Of a stretch of DNA of 55,063 nt, positions 9,548 to 18,554 are shown piece after piece. Location: contig CAMTWK010000039.1 of the NCBI GenBank assembly GCA_947085425.1, forward strand, positions 1-55,063, given 5' to 3'. A program made the position numbers and the translations under genes. This DNA comes from UKL13-2 sp947085425. GTDB taxonomy: Bacteria; Pseudomonadota; Gammaproteobacteria; Burkholderiales; Usitatibacteraceae. Every line of letters begins with the position of its first letter. Position 1 is the stretch's first letter. Below the pieces are notes generated by a model. It made no database searches. It was not told the origin of the DNA and worked only from the letters and a program-made list of their open reading frames with translations.

Positions 9548-10087
9548 TTATTTAATGCTCTCGCCCGCAATGACCCGCTGCAACAACTCTTTGGTCACCA
9601 CACCCGTCTTGTTATAGACCAGCTTGCCGTCGGCACTATAAACCAATGTTGTTGGCATGCCTTTAATTCTGCCAAAGGTCTTTTCAGTCGATTCGTCTGC
9701 CAAAACCAGTGGATACGTGTGTCCGAATTTTTTTGCCACACGTTTGAGTTTGGCCGCATCTACATCCCGCCTGTCGGTCTCTTCCCAATCAATGGCAATG
9801 CCAATCACCCGCACGTGATCCCCACGTTTGGCCTGCTCCGTCGCAAATTCGGCGATATCGGGAATCTCTTTGACACACGGTGCGCACCAAGTTGCCCAAA
9901 AATTCACCACCACCCATTTGCCCTTTAGATCCGCCAATCGGTGTGTTTTACCGTTGGTATCCTTGAGGTCAAATGCGCTGACCAAACCGGCCGATAGGAA
10001 GAAAAAAACTCCAGCGACGATTGTTAACAATTTAACGTTGTTAATTAGACGATACTTGGTTTTAAGCGACATCACGACATCTTGCAT
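9548..10087 (-). CDS. TlpA-like periplasmic thioredoxin
   Basis: A 179-residue protein with an N-terminal hydrophobic segment (residues about 18-38) that is a signal anchor or signal peptide, followed by a TlpA/ResA-type thioredoxin fold. The active site is WATWCAPC, and the later cis-Pro region reads GMPTTLVY. It probably acts in the periplasm as a disulfide reductase, for example in cytochrome c maturation or envelope repair; the exact client is unknown. The start at 10087 is preferred because AAGG lies six bases upstream; an ATG at 10072 is the alternative. The gene is convergent with proS. Confidence 0.85.
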   Translation of the reverse strand: MQDVVMSLKTKYRLINNVKLLTIVAGVFFFLSAGLVSAFDLKDTNGKTHRLADLKGKWVVVNFWATWCAPCVKEIPDIAEFATEQAKRGDHVRVIGIAIDWEETDRRDVDAAKLKRVAKKFGHTYPLVLADESTEKTFGRIKGMPTTLVYSADGKLVYNKTGVVTKELLQRVIAGESIK

Positions 10088-10283
10088 TATTGGCCTTAGA
10101 GAAATTCTTCATCATGGACACTCGCAATCCATTAAAATTCCGATCGACAGCGAGTACAAGATCATTTTAATTGCAAAATTAGAATTAGAACCGTAGGACC
10201 AAGCTTTCAAGATATTGTTTCCCCATTGTCAAAAAATCTTACCGTTCACACGCCGACAACGATCCGCGACCATAGAGGGTTGA

Positions 10284-11861
10284 ATGCCATTAAGCCTATC
10301 AGTGCCGATTTCAAGCGGGTCCCTGGCCAAGGAAATTGAGACCAATCCCAAAAAAGCGCGCACGTGGATTGAGAGTCTGCCGCTCACCAAGACCATTGAA
10401 TCAAGCAAAGCGATTGCAGAAACACTGGCCGCTCTCAATCGCGGCAAAATTTCCGCAGACGAGCGAATCGTATTATTTGAGATTTATCGTCCGGTCATTA
10501 CGGTACTTCTGGATGAACTTGACGCCATTTATGCGTACGCAAGTTTGCCGCTGCAACCCAAACAAAAGGAAGCCTTTGAACTGGCGCATTTTATGTACGC
10601 CGAGCTCAGTAACGCATACAAAATTTTTGTTGTCGAAAGGACGGGAAAGTTAATCGCGTTTGGCATCAAGAAAACGCTGATTACCCCGGTTTATCGAATA
10701 CTGACCAATCTGCTCGCGCAGATGATGCAAAGTTATCGCACCTACCACCCGGTTCAAAAGGGCGTATGGTTGGAAGCAAGCGCATTGTTTCTGTATGCCG
10801 ATGAACAAGGCTTCGCAGACGAAAGCGCCGACCCCGAAACCAAGGGATCGATTGGCGATGTGTATCGCGAAATGTTAATGCTGTCCCTTGCCGATCCGTA
10901 CCGTCTCATGTATCTGGAGGTCGATCGGGCTCTCGAGTTATTGCGCCAGAACCGAGGAACCGTGGAATTTAAGTCGTCGTCCGAAGGCATTGATCCGCAG
11001 CGTGCATTCGTCGTTGCGTTCGATGCAGATGTTTCGCCCAAGCCGCTTGTGCAGGGCAATCGGCCGCCACTGGGCGAGGTCATGCGTCTGGTCGACCCCG
11101 CCAAACTGGTAGAACGGCTTCAGCAAAAACTTAAAGCAAGCAACGCCACGGCCGCGAGCGCGGCAAAAAGCCGTGCGACCCACGACACCAACGATTTAAT
11201 CGCCCGCTTGATTCGATTGTGGGGCGATCCGCCCAAGCGTCAATTCAGGCGCACACCGGTTGAAACCGGCGTTGCATTGTGCAGCGGGATAAAAGCGGTT
11301 GCGTATTTTGCCGAACTGGCGACCAATAAAAATTCCGAAATCAGCGCCGAAGCCATTCAGGACGGCCGCACCGTGCCATTGCTGAATATTCCACAAGACC
11401 CCGTTTCACAATTGATTGGCGTTGAAGAATGGGTGGTCCTCAACCAAAGCGCGAACGGATTACGCCTGCACAGAAATCAACCCGGCAATGTCAGCGTAAC
11501 CGTCGGCGAAGTTGTTGCAATTCGATTTGTCGGCGGCAAGAGTTGGAATGTTGGCGTGGTCAGGTGGCTCACGCTGCTGGAAGGCGATGCTCTTGAATTT
11601 GGCTTGGAGTTGATCGCGGCTGCCGGCTACAACATCACCATCGAGCCGACCATCGGCAGCAACAGCCGGCCGGTTGCGGCAATACTTTTGTCCTCGCTGC
11701 ACGCGGAAATTCCGCCGGATACCATCATGACCGTGCCGGAAACTTTCGCTGATTTACGTGAGTTTGAGTTAAATGACCACGGCGAAGTGTCACACGTCCG
11801 CGCCACCACCCTGATCGAACGAACATCACGGTTCGATATGTTTCAGTTTCAGGAATCCTGA
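10284..11861 (+). CDS. PilZ-domain protein, likely c-di-GMP binding
   Basis: A 525-residue cytoplasmic protein. Residues 1-260 form a mostly helical domain I do not recognise. The C-terminal part carries the two c-di-GMP-binding motifs of PilZ domains: RxxxR at 319-323 (RQFRR) and NxSxxG at 387-392 (NQSANG), followed by a beta-rich segment (VGEVVAIRFVGGKSWNVGVV). The 64-residue spacing between motifs is wider than in single-domain PilZ proteins, so an insertion or an atypical fold is likely. A Shine-Dalgarno-like GAGGG precedes the ATG. Its last 13 bases overlap the convergent yihY. Nearby HD-GYP and EAL genes make c-di-GMP signalling plausible. Confidence 0.6.
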   Translation: MPLSLSVPISSGSLAKEIETNPKKARTWIESLPLTKTIESSKAIAETLAALNRGKISADERIVLFEIYRPVITVLLDELDAIYAYASLPLQPKQKEAFELAHFMYAELSNAYKIFVVERTGKLIAFGIKKTLITPVYRILTNLLAQMMQSYRTYHPVQKGVWLEASALFLYADEQGFADESADPETKGSIGDVYREMLMLSLADPYRLMYLEVDRALELLRQNRGTVEFKSSSEGIDPQRAFVVAFDADVSPKPLVQGNRPPLGEVMRLVDPAKLVERLQQKLKASNATAASAAKSRATHDTNDLIARLIRLWGDPPKRQFRRTPVETGVALCSGIKAVAYFAELATNKNSEISAEAIQDGRTVPLLNIPQDPVSQLIGVEEWVVLNQSANGLRLHRNQPGNVSVTVGEVVAIRFVGGKSWNVGVVRWLTLLEGDALEFGLELIAAAGYNITIEPTIGSNSRPVAAILLSSLHAEIPPDTIMTVPETFADLREFELNDHGEVSHVRATTLIERTSRFDMFQFQES

Positions 11862-12910
11862 AACCGGGCAGGTTGACACACCGCATAACGCATCGGCCGG
11901 CCTGGCAAAACAATAATTTTGCCGCCCACAACCAACGCATCCAATGCATCCTCTGCATGATCAATCGGCATCGGTGCCGCACGACGAGTCTGCTCAAATG
12001 TAAGCGGCGCATCGGCCGCATCCAGTGCGGACTGAACCCTGACGATGGCATCATCCCGCTGTAATAAATTCATTTGTGCATCGCGATGGCGAATATAGGA
12101 CAGGGTTGCGGAAACCTCCGCCCCCAGCAGCACCACCAGCCAACAACAAAACAACCAAAATAAAAAGATCGGCATACTGGCAAACGCACCATAGACAAGG
12201 CTGAAGGTGGGCATCTGGGTGACGTAAATAACAAAGCCGTATTTCATCAATTCAAATATCACTGCGGCCAACATCGCACCCAATAACGCGTGCCGTGCGG
12301 GCACATGCCGGTTTGGAATCCATCGATACGCCATATACAACACGATGGTCGTGATTAAAATCGGAAACAGACTCCACAGCACATCATCCAGCAACGGCAT
12401 GGTTCGTTCAAGCGAGCGCAGCGCCCGCACAAAAAACATGGTGATCGACAGGCTCGCTGCGATCAATAACGGGCCGATTGTCAGCAAAATAAAAGCCCAA
12501 CGCAACCGTCGCCACCATGCGCGCCGACGATTGGTCCGCCAAATACTGTTAAACGAATTTTCGATGGTAAACAATAACGCAATCGCCGTACCAAGGACGA
12601 TAGTCAATCCAATGGCCGTCAGTCTGGTGGCATTCTGCGCGAATTGATCCATATATAGACCAATCATTTTGCCCGACATTTCCGGAACAAAATTTTTCAG
12701 GATGAACAACTTTAGCTGCAAAACCATATCGCGCGTAAACGGCAATGTGGAGGTCAGGGTAATGGTGACTGTAAACAACGGAACCAATGCCAGCAAAGTT
12801 GTAAAGGTCAGGCTTCCGGCGATGGTCAGGCAACGATCTTCAACAATTCTTCTTGCTAAAAACTGCAAGTATGAGAGCGACGACTGAATAAAATTGGGAA
12901 CAAATTTCAC
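11849..12910 (-). CDS. YihY/BrkB family inner-membrane protein
   Basis: An inner-membrane protein with about six transmembrane helices; the segments RRIVEDRCLTIAGSLTFTTL and LALVPLFTVTITLTSTLPF are typical of the YihY/BrkB family. Function is unproven; it is not RNase BN despite old annotations. A soluble C-terminal tail of about 80 residues follows the last helix. I place the start at a GTG (12910, giving 353 residues) because the frame can also open at a GTG at 12973, only 2 bp from the divergent wrbA start, which would leave no promoter. Neither start has a clear ribosome-binding site. The 3' end overlaps the PilZ gene by 13 bp. Confidence 0.85.
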   Translation of the reverse strand: MKFVPNFIQSSLSYLQFLARRIVEDRCLTIAGSLTFTTLLALVPLFTVTITLTSTLPFTRDMVLQLKLFILKNFVPEMSGKMIGLYMDQFAQNATRLTAIGLTIVLGTAIALLFTIENSFNSIWRTNRRRAWWRRLRWAFILLTIGPLLIAASLSITMFFVRALRSLERTMPLLDDVLWSLFPILITTIVLYMAYRWIPNRHVPARHALLGAMLAAVIFELMKYGFVIYVTQMPTFSLVYGAFASMPIFLFWLFCCWLVVLLGAEVSATLSYIRHRDAQMNLLQRDDAIVRVQSALDAADAPLTFEQTRRAAPMPIDHAEDALDALVVGGKIIVLPGRPMRYAVCQPARFQDS

Positions 12911-12974
12911 TTGGTAATAATTTCTGTTGGTGACTTCTATAATAACGTGTTGACTTGATAAAGTGATTGCCACA

Positions 12975-13565
12975 ATGGCTGATATTCTGGTTTTGTATTA
13001 CTCAAACACCGGCTCTGTTAAAGAGCTGGCCAATCACGTTGCCCGCGGCGTCGAGAGTGTCGCCGGCATGTCTGCGCGGGTACGCACCGTGCCCAAGGTC
13101 ACCACGGTTGCCGAAGCGACCTCTCCCGCAGTGCCGGACAACGGCCCGCCCTACGTCACCAGCGCCGATTTGGATGAATGTGCCGGCATTGCACTCGGCT
13201 CACCGACGCGTTTTGGCAATATGGCCGCGCCAATGAAATATTTTCTGGATGGCACAGGCGGTGAATGGATGCGCGGCACTCTGGTTGGCAAACCGGCCGG
13301 CGTGTTCACCTCCACCTCATCGATGCATGGCGGCAATGAATCCACACTGCTGACCATGATGCTGCCTTTGTTGCATCATGGCATGCTGATTGTCGGATTG
13401 CCCTATTTTGAATCCGCATTGGCCACCTCCCGATCAGGCGGAACACCCTACGGCGCAAGTCATGTGTCCGGCGCCAAAGGCGACCTGCCCATTTCCGACG
13501 ATGAAAAGAATTTGGCTTTTCTACTCGGCAAACGTGTTGCACAAACCGCGAATAAGCTCGCCTGA
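12975..13565 (+). CDS. wrbA: NAD(P)H:quinone oxidoreductase WrbA
   Basis: A flavodoxin-like FMN enzyme that reduces quinones by two electrons, avoiding semiquinones under oxidative stress. The phosphate-binding loop YYSNTGSVKELA is at the N-terminus, the WrbA-type GSPTRFGNMAAPMKYFLD block lies around residue 75, and the tail is GGTPYGASHV. I use the ATG at 12975 (196 residues); an in-frame GTG lies four codons upstream. Followed 5 bp later by the DUF2069 gene, so probably an operon. Confidence 0.92.
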   Translation: MADILVLYYSNTGSVKELANHVARGVESVAGMSARVRTVPKVTTVAEATSPAVPDNGPPYVTSADLDECAGIALGSPTRFGNMAAPMKYFLDGTGGEWMRGTLVGKPAGVFTSTSSMHGGNESTLLTMMLPLLHHGMLIVGLPYFESALATSRSGGTPYGASHVSGAKGDLPISDDEKNLAFLLGKRVAQTANKLA

Positions 13566-13570
13566 GATAC

Positions 13571-13960
13571 ATGGAAAAATCATTACGAGCGGAAGCCGCG
13601 CACTGCGTTGGTCTGGCGTCGTTGGTGTTGCTCGCCGCACTTTGTTTTTTGTGGGAATGGCAATGGGCACCGATTCGAACAGGCGGCTCGTGGCTGATCC
13701 TTAAATCGCTGCCCCTGCTGATGCCAATATGGATTATTTGGCGACATCCCGACCGACGCCGATACACCTACCAATGGTCGACGTTATTGATCTGGTTTTA
13801 CTTCACCGAGGGCATCGTCCGCGCCTGGTCGGACCTGTCGACCACCTCACGATGGTTGGCAGGATTTGAATTACTACTGTGCTTAATCATTTTTGCCGCC
13901 GCCGTCACCTATATTCGCAATACCCCGTTGCAGAACCGGGCAAACGAACAACAAACCTGA
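13571..13960 (+). CDS. DUF2069 inner-membrane protein
   Basis: A 129-residue protein with four predicted transmembrane helices separated by short loops; the pattern PIRTGGSWLILKSLPLLMP and LLIWFYFTEGIVRAWSD is that of DUF2069. No function is known. It follows wrbA by 5 bp, a pairing common in this bacterial class, and is convergent with dedA (5-bp gap). Confidence 0.8.
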   Translation: MEKSLRAEAAHCVGLASLVLLAALCFLWEWQWAPIRTGGSWLILKSLPLLMPIWIIWRHPDRRRYTYQWSTLLIWFYFTEGIVRAWSDLSTTSRWLAGFELLLCLIIFAAAVTYIRNTPLQNRANEQQT

Positions 13961-13965
13961 TGCCA

Positions 13966-14610
13966 TCAAGATCTGCTTTGCCGTCGCGACTGCCACAAGC
14001 CGACAAAAATTGGCAAAAGACTTAATACGATAACGGTAATCACGATCCAGCCGAGTTTCGCCTTGACCATGGGAATATTGCCGAAGAAAAAGCCAAGGTA
14101 AGTAAATGATGCCACCCATAAGACGCCGCCAATTGCAGTGAAGGCGAAGTATTTGCCGCGGGGCATCGCCCCGATTCCGGCGACAAACGGCACGTAGGTG
14201 CGTAGAAAGGGGGCAAAGCGCGCCAACACCACCGCCATTGATCCCCATCGATCAAAAAATTGGTGGGTGCGCTGCAAATAGTGCGGATTTAACCAACGAG
14301 AATGGTCATCCTTAAACACCTTTGGGCCAAGCCACCGGCCGATTTCGTAGTTGACGGTATTACCAAGCATTGCCGCAACAAACAGCAAAACCACCAAAGG
14401 ATGGACATTCATCACATCCAGCGCGGCCAGTGATCCGGCCACAAATAACAAGGAATCACCCGGCAAAAATGGTGTGACAACAAAGCCGGTTTCCGAAAAA
14501 ATTACAAAAAACAGAACTGCGTAAATCCAGGCACCATATTGGACGCCCATCAAGGCGAGATGTTTGTCCAAATGTAAAAACAAATCAAAGATGGTTGCGA
14601 CAAATTCCAC
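13966..14610 (-). CDS. DedA family membrane protein
   Basis: A 214-residue polytopic protein of the DedA (VTT/SNARE-associated) family. Family members act in membrane homeostasis, and some recycle the undecaprenyl-phosphate or phospholipid carriers. The conserved membrane-embedded motif ETGFVVTPFLPGDSLLF is near residue 40, and the loop ARFAPFLRTYVPFVAG contains the conserved Arg-Phe/Pro pattern. It ends 5 bp from DUF2069 and starts 33 bp from the secF stop, so it may be transcribed with secDF. Confidence 0.88.
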   Translation of the reverse strand: MEFVATIFDLFLHLDKHLALMGVQYGAWIYAVLFFVIFSETGFVVTPFLPGDSLLFVAGSLAALDVMNVHPLVVLLFVAAMLGNTVNYEIGRWLGPKVFKDDHSRWLNPHYLQRTHQFFDRWGSMAVVLARFAPFLRTYVPFVAGIGAMPRGKYFAFTAIGGVLWVASFTYLGFFFGNIPMVKAKLGWIVITVIVLSLLPIFVGLWQSRRQSRS

Positions 14611-14643
14611 GGAAATTGGTCAGGCAGATCAACACGTTATATT

Positions 14644-15666
14644 TCAAGGCTCTGCTGAAATAACCTCCGGATCATCTTCCTTTTTCTGCGGCTTGACAAA
14701 ATCCTCGCGCGATACGCCAAGGTAGTTGGCAATCGGACAAGCCACCAACACGGATGAATAAATGCCGAAACAAATGCCGATGGTCAAAGCCAGCGCGAAG
14801 TAATACAACGTCGGTCCGCCCAAAAACAACATCGCAATCACCGCCATTTGCGTGGTTCCGTGGGTAATAATGGTTCGGGAAATGGTGCCGGTAATCGCCG
14901 CGTCAAAAATTTCCGGCGTGGTTGCTTTTCTCATTTTCCGGAAATTTTCTCTGGCGCGATCAAACACCACCACCGACTCATTGACGGAGTAGCCGAGAAT
15001 CGCCAGTACCGCCGCCAATACCGGCAGCGAAAATTCCCAACCAAAAAACGCAAAAAAACCAAGAATAATAATAACGTCATGCAAGTTGGCAATGATGGTC
15101 GCGACCGCAAAACGCCACTCAAAACGAATGGCCAAATACGCCATGATGCCGATACAAACTGCCAACAGCGCCATGGCACCATCGTAGGCTAATTCGCTGC
15201 CGACCGATGAGCCGACAAATTCGGTGCGCGTCAATTTGACTGCTGCATCCTTCTTTTTGTCTATTTCCAGCGGACAAACTTGTTCGACCGGTTTACCTTG
15301 GTCACTTGCCTCGACCGCACAAAGTGCCGCCATCACGGCGTCATTTTGCTTTTGCATGGCGGCGTTTTGGTTCGCCTCGGTGGCGCTCGGTTTGGGCAGG
15401 CGGATCAACAAATCCTGCGGTGAGCCGAAGCGGATAACTTCAGCAGCAAGTCCCATTTTTTCCAAAGTGGTGCGCACACGATCAGGCTCGGTGGGCTTGA
15501 CGTATTGCACTTCCATCACCGTTCCACCGACAAACTCAATGGACAAATGCAGGCCGTTTTTCCACAGGAAAAATACCGCCAGCAAAAAGGTGACGAATGA
15601 AATCACGTTGAAGATCAACGCGTGTTTCATAAACGGGATTGATTTTTTGAATTTGAAAAATTCCAT
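14644..15666 (-). CDS. secF: Protein translocase subunit SecF
   Basis: A 340-residue inner-membrane protein that, with SecD, uses proton motive force to complete protein export through SecYEG. It has six TM helices: TM1 (FNVISFVTFLLAVFFLW), a periplasmic domain with the typical FVGGTVMEVQ start, then five more helices including GYSVNESVVVFDRARENFR and a conserved ARTI-like region (TGTISRTIITHGTT). I chose the ATG at 15666 because AAGG lies upstream and MEFFKFKKSIPFM is the family start; the frame stays open 17 codons further up. It lies 69 bp after secD. Confidence 0.95.
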   Translation of the reverse strand: MEFFKFKKSIPFMKHALIFNVISFVTFLLAVFFLWKNGLHLSIEFVGGTVMEVQYVKPTEPDRVRTTLEKMGLAAEVIRFGSPQDLLIRLPKPSATEANQNAAMQKQNDAVMAALCAVEASDQGKPVEQVCPLEIDKKKDAAVKLTRTEFVGSSVGSELAYDGAMALLAVCIGIMAYLAIRFEWRFAVATIIANLHDVIIILGFFAFFGWEFSLPVLAAVLAILGYSVNESVVVFDRARENFRKMRKATTPEIFDAAITGTISRTIITHGTTQMAVIAMLFLGGPTLYYFALALTIGICFGIYSSVLVACPIANYLGVSREDFVKPQKKEDDPEVISAEP

Positions 15667-15735
15667 TTTTTGCTGCCTTTTATTCTTTAATGACGAGGTT
15701 GCGTGGGGTCGAAACAACCGGCGGTTGATGCCTGG

Positions 15736-17604
15736 TCAGGCCTTTGCGGATTTAACCGGTTTATCCCAATGCACATTGCCAATGCGTAACATCGATACTT
15801 TTTTCTTGCCACCGTAAATCAAGTTGACGATGCCGCGTGAAACCATGACTGCTGAAAAGATCGAGGTGATGATACCCAAACAATGCACCACGGCGAAACC
15901 ACGCACCGGGCCTGATCCCCAAATCAATAATGCCAATCCAGCAATCAAGGTGGTGATATTCGAATCAATAATGGTGTCAAGGGCGCGGTCATAGCCGGCT
16001 TGAATCGCCATTTGTGGTGACATGCCGTTGCGCAACTCCTCGCGGATTCGTTCGTTGATGAGCACGTTGGCGTCAATCGCCATACCCAGCGTCAACGCGA
16101 TCGCGGCGATACCTGGTAGCGTCAGAGTGGCCTGCAACATCGACAGCAGCGCGAGCAGGAAAAACAAATTTGCGCCGAGTGATATGACGGAGATCACGCC
16201 AAACAGAGAATAATAAACAACCATGAAAACAGTGATCAGCGCAAAACCAAGTAACAGTGAGTTTTTGCCTTTGGTAATATTGTCGGCGCCGAGACTCGGT
16301 CCGATGGTGCGCTCTTCAATTATTTCCATCGGCGCGGCCAGCGCGCCAGCCCGCATCAATAACGCCAGATTTTTTGCCTCTTGTGAGGTCGGAATGCCGG
16401 TAATTTGGAAGTTCACCCCCAATTCACTTTGAATGGTTGGCCAGCTGAGAATTTCCGGCTTGCCCTTTTCAATCAGAATCACCGCCATATTTTTGCCAAC
16501 GTTTTCACGCGTCACCAAGGTCATGGCGCGGCCGCCGGCACCGTCCAATCGAACGCTCACATTGGGTGTGTTGCCTTTTTGTGTGTCAAATCCAGGCTGC
16601 GCGTCGGTCACTTTTTCACCGGTCACAATCACCTGTTTGCGCACCAAAACAATTCGTCCCTGTGGGTCTTGCATCTTGTCAGTGCCAAACGGTGCCGGTT
16701 CCGTCCGATAGTTTTCGAACGAGCCACCACTCATATATTCATCGGCAACCATGCGAAATTCGAGGGTTGCAGTGCGACCGATGATGTCCTTGGCCTGTCC
16801 GGGGTCTTGCACACCGGCGAGTTGCACCAAAATGCGATCCGCCCCCTGCTGTTGCACAATTGGCTCTGACACTCCGAGTTCATTCACCCGTTTGCGCAGT
16901 GCCGTCATATTTTGTTGAAGCGCAGAATCTTTTAACTTGATCACGGTCTCCGGCTTCATCGATAAGGTGACAACAATATCTTCGCCATGTGTGGTTTCGC
17001 GAACGAGCAAGTCGTCATATTGGGCGCTGATCACTTTCACAGCCTTATCGGCCTCGGCACGCTCTTTGAATCGCACCACAATGTTGTCGCCCTCACGCGA
17101 AATGCCAGTGTAAAACACCTTTTTTTCACGTAGTAAGGAGCGATTTTCGTTTTGATAACGATCCACCGCCTTATTCACCGCCGCCTTCATATCAACCTGC
17201 ATCAAGAAGTGCACGCCGCCGCGTAAATCAAGTCCCAGATACATCGGCAGCGCATTGATCTTGGCCAGCCACTTCGGCGACTTGGACAGCATATTCAGCG
17301 CCACCACATACCCTTCACCGAGCTGTTTTTGCAATTCGTCGCGCGCAGCCGTTTGCGATTTGTTATCTGTCAGCCGAACCTTGAGAAATTCACCGTCGAG
17401 CTCAACCGCCTGCGAGGTGCTGATATTGGCGGCTTTTAATAAGTCGGTGACCCGCGTCTGCAATCCGGCATCAACTTTGTTGGCCCGCAATCCGGAGACT
17501 TGAACTGCCGGCTCATCGCCGAAAAAATTCGGTGCGGTGTAAAACAACGAAGTAATAACGACAAAAATGATGACAGCGTATTTCCATGCGGGGTACTTGT
17601 TCAT
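15736..17604 (-). CDS. secD: Protein translocase subunit SecD
   Basis: A 622-residue partner of SecF. It starts MNKYPAWKYAVII with TM1, and the LGLDLRGGVHFLMQVD motif at the start of the periplasmic P1 domain is diagnostic. The second half has five TM helices including GMAIDANVLINERIREELR. An AGAGG ribosome-binding site precedes the ATG at 17604. The gene order yajC-secD-secF is conserved and the three are almost certainly one transcript. Confidence 0.96.
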   Translation of the reverse strand: MNKYPAWKYAVIIFVVITSLFYTAPNFFGDEPAVQVSGLRANKVDAGLQTRVTDLLKAANISTSQAVELDGEFLKVRLTDNKSQTAARDELQKQLGEGYVVALNMLSKSPKWLAKINALPMYLGLDLRGGVHFLMQVDMKAAVNKAVDRYQNENRSLLREKKVFYTGISREGDNIVVRFKERAEADKAVKVISAQYDDLLVRETTHGEDIVVTLSMKPETVIKLKDSALQQNMTALRKRVNELGVSEPIVQQQGADRILVQLAGVQDPGQAKDIIGRTATLEFRMVADEYMSGGSFENYRTEPAPFGTDKMQDPQGRIVLVRKQVIVTGEKVTDAQPGFDTQKGNTPNVSVRLDGAGGRAMTLVTRENVGKNMAVILIEKGKPEILSWPTIQSELGVNFQITGIPTSQEAKNLALLMRAGALAAPMEIIEERTIGPSLGADNITKGKNSLLLGFALITVFMVVYYSLFGVISVISLGANLFFLLALLSMLQATLTLPGIAAIALTLGMAIDANVLINERIREELRNGMSPQMAIQAGYDRALDTIIDSNITTLIAGLALLIWGSGPVRGFAVVHCLGIITSIFSAVMVSRGIVNLIYGGKKKVSMLRIGNVHWDKPVKSAKA

Positions 17605-17677
17605 TGCAACCTCTGGCAAACTGGGACGGGGGACAGACAGGTATTGGAGCGGGCGATTTTTTGAAACAGCGAGATGA

Positions 17678-18001
17678 CTATTTCAATACGTCGTTGTAGG
17701 TTCCCTTAGGCAGCAAGGTGGTGACCGCACCACGTTGCACATGCAGGACTTTGCCTTCGGCAACTTCCAGACCGATGTAGCCGTCACCAATTTTGGTGAT
17801 GCGGCCGATGATTCCCATGGCGACGACTTCGTCGCCCTTTTGCAAGCTGTCGATCATGGCCTTTTGTTCTTTGGCCTTTTTCATTTGCGGGCGGATCATA
17901 AGAAAGTAAAGCAAGATGAACATCAAAAAGATTGGCAGCAAACCAATCAAGGTGTCGCCACCGGAGGCTTGGGCGGTTTGTGCATAGGCATTGCTAATCA
18001 T
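17678..18001 (-). CDS. yajC: Preprotein translocase subunit YajC
   Basis: A 107-residue single-span inner-membrane protein associated with SecDF. The TM segment PIFLMFILLYFLMIRPQMKK is followed by the conserved cytoplasmic basic stretch and a beta domain (GDEVVAMGIIGRITKIGDG). The start at 18001 is supported by GGGAGC; the longer frame upstream is not needed. The upstream 553 bp, separating it from tgt, holds two repeats (18216-18281 and 18315-18554) and probably the yajC promoter. Confidence 0.94.
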   Translation of the reverse strand: MISNAYAQTAQASGGDTLIGLLPIFLMFILLYFLMIRPQMKKAKEQKAMIDSLQKGDEVVAMGIIGRITKIGDGYIGLEVAEGKVLHVQRGAVTTLLPKGTYNDVLK

Positions 18002-18215
18002 GTGGTGCTCCCAGATAACAGGTTTGAATGATGTCGATGACGACGGTATGGCGCAGATTGTGACGGCAGGACGATGCAGCAAATGCAAGATTGCGACCAA
18101 CTGAAGCTAGTTTGGGCAATCTCAGCAGAAATCAACGCGAAATTATAGCGGATTCACTCTTCGCAAGGACCAGTCACACATACAAACAAACGGCGCAACA
18201 TTACATCCATTTACG

Positions 18216-18281
18216 AAACACCAATTGATTAGCCACTCTCCAGCAAAATTTGGCTGGAAACACCCTCATAATATAGCGTTT
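18216..18281. repeat. 66-bp quasi-palindromic repeat, copy 2 (upstream of yajC)
   Basis: Begins AAACAC and ends GCGTTT. The inner stem CTCCAGC/GCTGGA has an AT-rich loop; positions 24-29 pair with 38-43. The position 5/62 pair is A/C on this strand but G-U on the strand transcribed toward yajC. It lies 34 bp from the 240-bp element at 18315. Confidence 0.8.
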
Positions 18282-18314
18282 CACAAAAAAGCCGCCTGTT
18301 CCCTGCCGAATTGA

Positions 18315-18554
18315 CCTGCATATTTCACGGGGCGGCGTTCGAGCGCGGGTCGATGGGCATTGGATTGCTTGTTCGGCCGACCTGGGCATAGCTGTTGATG
18401 CAACGGCGCGAGAATGGGAACGCGCATATGCAGCGACCCGCTAACGAGCACAGCAGCCCGATGTTCAATGGGCACCAAATTGGGATGCAAAGCACCTTCA
18501 AATTTCACCGGCAAACGCCCAAGCGGAGCGCAGCAGACCTGTGAAATATGCAGG
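18315..18554. mobile_element. 240-bp TTAA-type MITE-like element, between tgt and yajC
   Basis: The ends are CCTGCATATTTCAC (18315) and GTGAAATATGCAGG (18554), flanked by TTGA on the left and TTAA on the right, so one base of the target duplication seems to have changed. It is exactly as long as the copy at 24811 and is collinear with it when inverted, but the interior is strongly diverged. It carries no ORF of note. The right-hand TTAA contains the stop codon of tgt. It interrupts the usual tgt-yajC-secDF operon. Confidence 0.85.

Noticed and set aside
12911..12973. An N-terminal extension of YihY from GTG 12973
   Set aside because: It would leave only 1 bp to the divergent wrbA start and has no ribosome-binding site.
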